NCBI RefSeq assembly: GCF_002155965.1
Contig: NZ_MUMH01000116.1
Location: 1 to 60,869, forward strand
Length of the DNA: 60,869 bases
Reading direction: 5' to 3'
From: Allokutzneria sp. NRRL B-24872
Lineage (GTDB): Bacteria; Actinomycetota; Actinomycetes; Mycobacteriales; Pseudonocardiaceae
Below the pieces are notes generated by a model. It saw nothing but the letters and a program-made list of their open reading frames with translations, searched no databases and was not told where the DNA came from. Both the position numbers and the translations under genes were made by a program. This document shows, piece by piece, positions 45,925-53,600 of the stretch (positions are counted from its first letter, which is position 1; each line of letters begins with the position of its first letter).

Positions 45925-47686
45925 GCGTGGGGGACAGCGGCGTCGGGCTCGGTGCCCCGCCGAGCACCGCGGCCAGCCGCCGGGTGAGCAGGTCCACCGT
46001 GAACCCGTCCACCTCCGCGCGGATCAGGTTCCAGGTGACCAGCTCGCTCAGCGGCCGCCGCACGCTCGTCGCCGAGGTGCGCAGCAGCCCGGCCGCGTCC
46101 TCCACCGTGAACGAGGCGCGCGGCAGCATCCCCAGCAGCGCCAGCAGCCGCTGCGCCGCGAAGGTCAGCCGTTCCTGGGTGCGAGCGAAGGACGCGGGCA
46201 CGGAGGCGAGCTCGTCGCCGGGGATGACCATCGCGGCGAAGAAGTCGCCGGAGGACAGGTCGGTGACCAGCGCGGCGAGCGACTGGCCGCACCGGTTGGC
46301 CCCGGCGATCCGCACCGCGAGCGGGTTCCCGCAGCACAGCAGCGCGATCTCCGCGGCGGCGTCGTACTCCGTCATCACCAGCGCCTCGCCGGTGACCCTG
46401 CCGAGCAGCGCGACCGCCTCTGCGGTGGGCAGCGGCCCCAGCTCCACCCGGGCCGCCCCCTGAAGCGCGACCAGCCCGCTGAGCCGGTTCCTGCTGGTCA
46501 CCAGCACCGTGCACGGTGCTGAGCCGGGCAGCAGCGGCCTGATCTGGTCGGCGTGGGTGGCGTCGTCGATCACGATCAGCAGCCTGCGGTCGGCCAGCGC
46601 GGAGCGGAACAGCGCCGAGGCGCCGTCGACGCTCGGCGGCACCTCGGTGGCCGGGACGCCCAGTGACACCAGGAACGCGGTGAGCACGTCCAGCGTGCTC
46701 GCCCCGCCGCGCAGGTCCGCGTAGAGCTGGCCGTCCGGGAACCGCTCGGCCGCCCGGTGCGCCCAGTTCAGCGCGAGCGCGCTCTTGCCGATCCCGCCCG
46801 GCCCGGTCAGCACCACCAGCGAGCCGGGCTCCTCGTCCAGCAGGGCGAGTTCTTCTTGGCGCCCAACGAAATCCGGTACCGCGAGGGGCAGTTGCTGGGG
46901 CAGCGCCGCGCTGGCCCGCGCCGGGTTCAGCGACGGGTCGCCGTCCAGGATGCGCCGCCGCAGCTCGCACAGCGCGGCGCCGGGCTCGATGCCGAGCTCC
47001 TCGCGCAGCAGCACCTCGGCCCTGCGGTAGGTCGCCAGCGCGTCGGCCTGCCGCCCGGAGCGGTGCAGCGCCCGCATCTCCAGCTCCCACAGGCGTTCCC
47101 GCAGCGGGTTCGCGTTGGTCACCAGCGGCAGCTCGGCGGCGGCCACGTCGTGCCTGCCCAGCGCGAGCAGCGCCGCGTAGCGGTCCTCGGTGGCGTCCAG
47201 CCGCAGCTCCTCCAGCCGCGCCGCCTCGACCTCCAGCGCCTGCGGCAGCGGCAGGTCCTCCAGCACCGCTCCGCGCCACAGCTCCAGCGCGGCGGTCAAC
47301 CGGTCCAGCGCCAGCACCGGATCGCCCGCCGCCAGCGCCTCCCCGCCCGCCGCCGCGAGCTCCTGGAACCGCTCGGAGTCCAGCTCACCAGGCTCCACCC
47401 GCAGCAGGTAGCCGCCCCGGCTCGCGGGCAGCCGCGGCGCCGAGCCGTCGTCGTCGAGCACCTTGCGCAGACCCGCGAGGTAGGACTGCAGGTTCGCCGC
47501 GGCCGAGGGCGGCGGCTGGTCCCCCCACAGCTGCGTGACCAGCTCCGAGGTCCTGACCGGCTCGTTGGCGCGGGCGAGCAGCATCGCCAGCGCCACCCGC
47601 TGCTTGCGCCGGTTCAGCACGACCGGCGCGCCGGCCGCGTCGCGGACGTCCAGAGCGCCCAGTACCCGGAATCTCACGTCGCGCAT
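45902..47686 (-). CDS. AfsR/SARP family regulator with NB-ARC ATPase domain
   Basis: A 594-residue regulator with an OmpR-like winged helix (residues 1-95: FRVLGALDVRDAAGAPVVLNRRKQRVALAMLLARANEPVRT), a BTAD domain (about 95-250, ELGIEPGAALCELRRRIL at its end) and an NB-ARC ATPase domain (about 270-540; Walker A TGPGGIGKSALAL, then DDATHADQI and TSRNRLSGL). It lacks the long TPR region of full AfsR. It is divergent from the EF-hand/synthase operon and is its most likely activator; SARPs typically bind near the -35 region of biosynthetic promoters. Direct evidence for this target is positional only. Confidence 0.92.
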   Translation of the reverse strand: MRDVRFRVLGALDVRDAAGAPVVLNRRKQRVALAMLLARANEPVRTSELVTQLWGDQPPPSAAANLQSYLAGLRKVLDDDGSAPRLPASRGGYLLRVEPGELDSERFQELAAAGGEALAAGDPVLALDRLTAALELWRGAVLEDLPLPQALEVEAARLEELRLDATEDRYAALLALGRHDVAAAELPLVTNANPLRERLWELEMRALHRSGRQADALATYRRAEVLLREELGIEPGAALCELRRRILDGDPSLNPARASAALPQQLPLAVPDFVGRQEELALLDEEPGSLVVLTGPGGIGKSALALNWAHRAAERFPDGQLYADLRGGASTLDVLTAFLVSLGVPATEVPPSVDGASALFRSALADRRLLIVIDDATHADQIRPLLPGSAPCTVLVTSRNRLSGLVALQGAARVELGPLPTAEAVALLGRVTGEALVMTEYDAAAEIALLCCGNPLAVRIAGANRCGQSLAALVTDLSSGDFFAAMVIPGDELASVPASFARTQERLTFAAQRLLALLGMLPRASFTVEDAAGLLRTSATSVRRPLSELVTWNLIRAEVDGFTVDLLTRRLAAVLGGAPSPTPLSPTLSPRLPS

Positions 47687-47984
47687 CGTAGGGAGGTTCG
47701 CTTAACGCCCACTAATCGCAGCAGGTCGGCGCCCTTTGCAAACGATCTTGGAGTTCTCCAGTTCCTTTCACGACCGGATTGTTCGCAGGCGACTCTGCGT
47801 AGTCGAAACGTGCGCCTGGTGGCACGGGGATGATTCTCGAACGTGCGACTTACCGGCCTCCCCGCCCGGCACTAACGTCGAATGATGGCTGGATCGGCCG
47901 TGGTCACGGCCAGGCCGCGTCATTAATTCACATTCTTTCTCTCGTCGTTTTCGCATGCCCGAAAAAAGATGGGAAGTGTTCACA
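47687..47984. other. intergenic control region between SARP gene and synthase operon
   Basis: 298 bp with lower GC than the surroundings, especially at 47920-47960 (TTAATTCACATTCTTTC), where a promoter for the operon is likely. TCGAAACGTGCG (47803-47814), TCGAACGTGCG (47837-47847) and TCGAATGATGG (47878-47888) are loosely repeated; they could be SARP sites but the 34 and 41 bp steps do not fit the usual 11-bp periodicity. No gene is visible. Confidence 0.45.
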
Positions 47985-48563
47985 ATGACTTCTTCGACGG
48001 CCTCTCCGGCGACCTCTTCGGAGAACCTGCTGGAGCGCAAGTACGCTCGCCGCTTCGCGATGTTCGACGTGGACGGCAACGGCCACCTGGAGCCGGAGGA
48101 CTTCGCCCAGCTCGCCGACCGGCTCATCGCGGGGCTCGGTGCCGACCCGGACTCGGCGAAGGCCCAGCGCGTGCGGGCGGGCTACCAGGACCTGTGCTCG
48201 GCGCTGGTCGGGGAGATCGACACCGACGGCGACGGCAGGATCTCCCAGCCCGAGTTCCTCACCGGCATGGCCCGCGTCGCCGGGGACCGCGAGGGCTTCG
48301 CGCGGATGATCGCCCCGCTGGCCCGTACCAACCTCGACCTGTGCGACACCGACGGGGACGGCCAGCTCGACCGGCAGGAGTTCGCGCGCCTGCTCGGTCT
48401 GTTCAACGCCGCGGCGATGGACGACGCCGGGCTGATCTTCGACCGGCTCGACACCGACGGCGGCGGCACCCTCTCGGTCGCGGAGATCCTCGACGCGCTC
48501 TGCGACTTCTACCTGAGCACCGACCCCGCCTCGCCGGGGAACCTGCTCTTCGGCGAGATCTGA
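47985..48563 (+). CDS. EF-hand calcium-binding protein (calerythrin-like)
   Basis: A 192-residue cytoplasmic protein with four EF-hand loops: DVDGNGHLEPEDF, DTDGDGRISQPEF, DTDGDGQLDRQEF and DTDGGGTLSVAEI. All positions needed for calcium are filled, apart from the last loop, where position 12 is Glu in AE. The spacing of the loops matches bacterial calerythrin/sarcoplasmic-type proteins. The ATG at 47985 with GGGAAG ahead is chosen over one ten codons earlier. It is the first gene of the synthase operon, 13 bp before the SDR gene, which suggests a calcium-dependent or structural role in that pathway; this is inference. Confidence 0.92.
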   Translation: MTSSTASPATSSENLLERKYARRFAMFDVDGNGHLEPEDFAQLADRLIAGLGADPDSAKAQRVRAGYQDLCSALVGEIDTDGDGRISQPEFLTGMARVAGDREGFARMIAPLARTNLDLCDTDGDGQLDRQEFARLLGLFNAAAMDDAGLIFDRLDTDGGGTLSVAEILDALCDFYLSTDPASPGNLLFGEI

Positions 48564-48576
48564 GGGGGGGCGGGCC

Positions 48577-49383
48577 GTGTTCGCGCTGGAAGGAAGAACG
48601 GCGCTGGTCACCGGCGCTTCGCGGGGGATCGGCAGGGCGATCGCGCTGGGCTGCGCCGAGGCGGGTGCCGACGTGGCGCTGCTGGCGCGCGGAAGCGACG
48701 CGCTGCGCGAGGTCGCCGAGATCGTGGAGAAGCTCGGCCGCCGCGCGGTCGTGCTGACCTGCGACGTCGGCGACGCCGAGCAGGTGCGCGCCGCGGTGTC
48801 GGACACCGTCGCGCAGTTCGGCCGGCTCGACGTGCTGGTCAACAACGCGGGCGGGTTCGGCTTCGCCGGGCCGTTCCTGGAGCTGACCGCGCAGGACTGG
48901 ACCGACGCGATCCGGCTCAACCTGGAGTCCGTCGTGCACTTCTGCCGCGAGGCGGGCCGGGTGATGGTGCGCCAGCGCTCCGGCTCGCTGATCAACATCG
49001 GCTCGGTGTCCGGGGTCGGCGGCGTGCCGATGCTCTCGCACTACGCGGCGACCAAGGCGGCGGTGGCGTCGCTGACCAGGTCGCTGGCCGCGGAGTGGGC
49101 GGCGAGCGGGGTGCGGGTCAACTGCGTGGTGCCTGGCTGGATCGCCACCGAGCTGACCAGCGCGATGTCCGGGCAGGAGCACATCTCCGACGGCCTGCTG
49201 CGTTCGGTGCCCGCGCGGCGGTGGGGCGATCCGGAGGACGTCGTCGGCGCCGTGCTCTACCTGGCCGGTGACGCGGCGCGGATGACAACGGGCTCGTGCC
49301 TGACCCTCGACGGCGGCATGACGAGCACGATCGGCGGCCCGACGCTGATCGAGCTGATGGAGATGGGACGGATACCGGTATGA
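48577..49383 (+). CDS. FabG-like short-chain dehydrogenase
   Basis: A classical SDR of 268 residues. Cofactor motif TGASRGIGRAIAL (residues 12-24) indicates NADP or NAD binding, NNAGG follows at about 89-93, the catalytic Ser is in IGSVSGVGG and the catalytic pair is YAATK. Residues PGWIATELTS and LTLDGGM complete the fold. It is likely a 3-oxoacyl reductase or an alcohol dehydrogenase working with the synthase. GTG start at 48577; its stop overlaps the AT-ACP start as ATGA. Confidence 0.9.
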   Translation: MFALEGRTALVTGASRGIGRAIALGCAEAGADVALLARGSDALREVAEIVEKLGRRAVVLTCDVGDAEQVRAAVSDTVAQFGRLDVLVNNAGGFGFAGPFLELTAQDWTDAIRLNLESVVHFCREAGRVMVRQRSGSLINIGSVSGVGGVPMLSHYAATKAAVASLTRSLAAEWAASGVRVNCVVPGWIATELTSAMSGQEHISDGLLRSVPARRWGDPEDVVGAVLYLAGDAARMTTGSCLTLDGGMTSTIGGPTLIELMEMGRIPV

Positions 49384-50693
49384 GCGCCAGGACGGTCCTG
49401 CTCTTCCCCGGCCTCGGGGCGTACTCCACGGGGATGCTGCGGCAGGCGGCCGGCGAGCACCCGGAGGTCTCACGGACCCTCGCCGAGATCGACCGCGCCG
49501 CCGCCCAGCACGGAGTTCCCTCTGTGGCGCAAGCGGTTCTGCGGGACGAGCCGCGGCCGATCCGCGAGATGCTGGCGTTGCCGACCGAGGTCCTCCAGTT
49601 GGCGATCTTCGGCGCGTCGGTGGTGACGCACCGGGTGCTCGCGGCGGCGGGGCTGCGGCCGTACGCCTTGCTGGGGCACAGTTTCGGCGAGATGGCCGCG
49701 CTCGTGTCCGCGGGCGCGTTCACCCTCGCCGAAGGGGTGCGCCTGGTGTGCGCCCGCGCCGAGGCGCTCGCCGACTGGGAGGGCAAGGGGGCGATGGCCG
49801 CCGTCGGCGCGAACGAGGCCGTGGTGCGGCACCTGATCGGCGCGATGGACGAGCCGGAGCTCGCGGTCGGCTGCCTCAACGCGCCGAGGCAGACGGTGAT
49901 CAGCGGCCCGGTCGAGGCGATCGACCGCGCCGGGCGGGTGGCCAAGGCGCTGGAGCTGTTCTACGCCAAGCTCCACCTGCCCTACGCCTCGCACCACCCG
50001 AGCGCCCGGCCCGCGGTCGCGCGGTTCCTCGGGCTGATGTCGGGGATCGAGCAGAAACCCTTGGAGCACAGGGTGTACTCGCCGGTCCACGGCCGGTGGT
50101 ACTCCGACATCGACGACCTGAAGCACGCCATCGCGGAGTGCATGGTGCTGCCGGTGCGCTTCACCGACGCGGTCCGCGACCTGCACTCCTCGGGGGCGAC
50201 GGTGTTCGTGGAGTCCGGAGCGCTCAACGCGCTCACGCGCTGTGTCGAGCTGACGGTGCCCGGGGTGCGCACGATCGCCCCGCTGCTCGATCCCGCTGAC
50301 GAGACGGGGGGTTTGCGGCGCGCGCTCACCGGGGAGGCCGATGTGCGCCCGCAGCGGACCGACACCGCCTCCGCAGTCGTTGCGCCGGTGGAGATCCCCG
50401 CCGCGCGCGAGCCGGAACCGGTGGTCGAGACGGCCCTCGGCAAGGACGCCGTGCTGGCGAAGCTGCGCGCGCTGTACGCGGCGGCGCTGGAGTACCCGGA
50501 GGACGCGCTCACCGAGCAGGCGCTGCTCGAAGCCGAACTCGGCGTGGACTCGTTGAAGCAGACCGCTCTGCTGTCGCGGGTGGTGGAGGAGTTCGGCCTG
50601 CCCGACCAGCCCGGCGAGCTGCGGGTGTGGGAACTGCCGTCGCTCGGTGCGATCGCCGATCACGTCATGGGCGCAGAGCGGGTTCTGTCATGA
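49380..50693 (+). CDS. acyltransferase-acyl carrier protein (AT-ACP) didomain
   Basis: A 437-residue protein. The front (about 1-300) is a malonyl/acyl-CoA:ACP transacylase of the FabD/PKS-AT fold: FPGLGAYSTGM, the nucleophile Ser101 in LLGHSFGEMAALVSAGA, and ASHHPSARP (catalytic His region). After a linker rich in Ala/Pro/Glu comes a carrier protein (about 350-430) with the phosphopantetheine serine Ser391 in LGVDSLKQTALL. No phosphopantetheinyl transferase is visible in the window. AT-ACP fusions of this shape are uncommon; here it would load and carry the chain for the following synthase. Both neighbours overlap it by four bases. Confidence 0.9.
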   Translation: MSARTVLLFPGLGAYSTGMLRQAAGEHPEVSRTLAEIDRAAAQHGVPSVAQAVLRDEPRPIREMLALPTEVLQLAIFGASVVTHRVLAAAGLRPYALLGHSFGEMAALVSAGAFTLAEGVRLVCARAEALADWEGKGAMAAVGANEAVVRHLIGAMDEPELAVGCLNAPRQTVISGPVEAIDRAGRVAKALELFYAKLHLPYASHHPSARPAVARFLGLMSGIEQKPLEHRVYSPVHGRWYSDIDDLKHAIAECMVLPVRFTDAVRDLHSSGATVFVESGALNALTRCVELTVPGVRTIAPLLDPADETGGLRRALTGEADVRPQRTDTASAVVAPVEIPAAREPEPVVETALGKDAVLAKLRALYAAALEYPEDALTEQALLEAELGVDSLKQTALLSRVVEEFGLPDQPGELRVWELPSLGAIADHVMGAERVLS

Positions 50694-53600
50694 GCCGGAT
50701 CGTCCTCGTCACGGGCGGCGTGCGCGGGCTGGGCAAGGCCATCGCGCTCGCGTTCGCCGCCCGTGGTGACCGGGTGATCGCCAACTACTTCCACGCCCGT
50801 GAGCAGGCGGTCGCGTTCGAGGCCGAATGCGCGGCGCTGGGCCACCCGGTCGAGCTGATCAGGGCATCGGTGGCCAATCAGGGCCAGGTCGAGGCGATGT
50901 TCGACGAGATCGCGGCACGCCACGGCCGGCTTGACGTGCTGGTGAACAACGCCGCGTCCGGAGCACTGCTCCCACTGTCCGAAGTGGACGATTCGCACTG
51001 GCAGCGCGCCTTCGACACCAACGTGCGCGGAAGCCTGTGGTGCGCGCGCAGGGCCGTCGAGCTGATGACGGGGGAGCACCCGGCGATCGTCAACCTGTCC
51101 TCGCTCGGCAGCGGCATGGTGATCAGCGACTACGCCACGGTCGGCACCACCAAGGCCGCGGTGGAGTCGCTGACCCGCTACCTCGCCGTCGAGTACGCCG
51201 GGCGCGGGATCAGGGTGAACACCGCCTCCGGTGGCCTGCTGGACAACGCGATCGCCGGGATGTTCCCGGACGCGCAAGCGCTCGCGGACCAGGTCCGGGC
51301 GTCCACGCCGCTGGGCAACCGCCTCGGCACCGAGCGGGAGCTGGCCGAGCTGGTGGTCTTCCTGGCCTCCCCGCAGGCGTCCTGGATCACCGGGCAGACC
51401 GTCATCGCCGACGGCGGCCTGTCACTGGGCGCGATGTCGTTGTCCCCCAGGCGCGATGAGCCCGAGTCGGTGCCGGGGGCGATCGCCGTGGTCGGCATGG
51501 GCGTGGTCGCGCCCGGTGCGACCGACCCCGTCGAGCTGTGGAAGGTGCTCTCCGGCGAGCACAACGTCTTCGTCGAGCCGGAGCGCTTCGACATCTCCTC
51601 CTTCCACTCCACCGATCCGGCCGCCGAGGACCGCACGTACACGCGGCGGTCCGGCTTCGTGACGTCGTTCGACCCGCATCCCGAGTTGGCCGACCGGAGC
51701 ACGCAGTGGTTGCGGCACAGCCTGATCGCGGCGTTGGCGGGCGTGCGCACCGGCGACCGGTGCTTCGCCGCGTTCGGTGCGACGGCGGACGGCAGCCAGG
51801 AGCTGGAGGAGTACCTGGTCTACGCGGGTGCGCGGGAGCACTTGGGGGACAACGAGGTTCTCCGTGATCGCTACGTCCGCGGAACGGACCCCTCGGAGTA
51901 CCTGCCCCATCGCATCGGCCGCAACGCCATCGCGGGACTGCTGCCGGACAGGACCGAGCTGGTCATGGTCGACACGGCGTGCTCGTCCTCGCTCTACGCG
52001 ATCGACCTGGGCATGAAGGCGCTGCGCGAGGGCTCGTGCGAGGTCGCGGTGTGCGGTGGGACTTTCGCCTACAGCGCGCGGAACCTGGTGCTCTTCTCGA
52101 AGCTCTCCGGGCTCTCCAGGTCGGGGCAGGTCCGCTCCTTCGACCGAGCCGCAGACGGCGTGCTGTTCTCCGACGGAGCCGGGGTCGTCGTGCTCAAACA
52201 GCTCGACAGGGCACGTGCGGACGGTGATCGGGTGCTCGGTGTGATCGAGAGCGTCGGCCTGTCCTGCGACGGGCGCGGCAAGGCGATCTACGCGCCCAAC
52301 GAGGCCGGGCAGGCTTTCGCGCTCCGCCGCGCTTACGAACGCGCTGGTGCCGACCCGGCTTCGGTGCAGTGGGTGATCGGCCACGCCACGGGCACGCAGG
52401 CGGGCGACAGCACGGAGTTGGCCGCGCTGCACCGGGTCGCCGGCTCCGGCCCGCCCGCGCTGTTGTCGTCGAACAAACCGATCGTCGGGCACACCGGGTG
52501 GAGCGCGGGCATCGTGTCGCTGGTGCAGGCCCTGTCCGGGCTGGAGCGCGGATCGGTTCCGGCGCAACGCTATCTCCAACAACCGATCCCGATCCTGGAG
52601 GGCAGCCGGTTTCGGCCGATGACCACCGAAACCCCTTTGCCAGCAAGGAAACCTCGACGCGTGGCGGTCTCCTCGTTCGGGTTCGGCGGAACCAACGCGC
52701 ACCTGCTGCTCTCCGACACCCCGACGGCTCGCGAGGACGCGCTCTCCACCGACGAGCTGGTCGTGGTCGGCTGGTCGGCGCACCTGCCCGGTTTCGACGC
52801 CGCTGAGGCCTCCGCGTGGCTCCGCGGTGACCGAGCCGCTCCGGCCGTGGGCTTCGGCACCGACTACCCGTTGCCCTCCTTCGCGGAAGTGCGGCTGCCG
52901 CCAGCGACGCTGCGCACGATGGACCGCAGCCAGATCATGGTGCTGCGCGCCGCCGGCCAGCTCGACCCGCGGGTGCGGGCGATGTGCGAGGAGCTGAAGG
53001 ACACGACCGGTGTCGTGGTCGGTCACACCGGGCCGACCCGGCGCGCCGTGCAGTACGCGTTGCGCTGCTACCTGGGCGATCTGCGCACCTGCGCCGGATC
53101 GGAGCCCGGGTTCGGTGAACTGGAGCGGGAGGTGCGCGCGGCCGTTCCGCCCAGCACGGAGGACGCCTTCCCCGGGATCATGCCGAACCTGATCCCGGCC
53201 AGGTTGTCCGCGCTGGCCGACTGGCACGGGCTGAACCTCACCGTGGACACCGGGGTCGACGCCGGGATCGACGCGATCCGGTGCGCGGAGCGGTATCTCC
53301 GCCACGGAGACCTGGACGTCGCCGTGGTGGCCGGAGTCAGCGGCAACAGCGGCCCCGAGCTGGCGGCCGTCATCGCCGACCACCCGCCGGTCGCGGAGGG
53401 CGCTTTCATGGTGGTGCTGACCAGGAAGTCCACCGCCGCGCGGCACGGCCTGCCCGTTCTCGGCACCGTTCGCACGGAACTCGGCTCTGTGGAGCCGCTT
53501 TCCCGGCCGCAGGCAGTTCGCCCGCTCGCCGGGCTCGGACGCACCTACCTCGGCGCGGACCCGCTGCTGGTGATGACCGCGGCCTTGGCTTCAGGTCGGT

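Noticed and set aside
47803-47888. SARP heptamer repeats upstream of the synthase operon
   Set aside because: The TCGAA-type motifs are 34 and 41 bp apart, not multiples of 11 bp, and only loosely alike; kept only as a remark in the intergenic entry.
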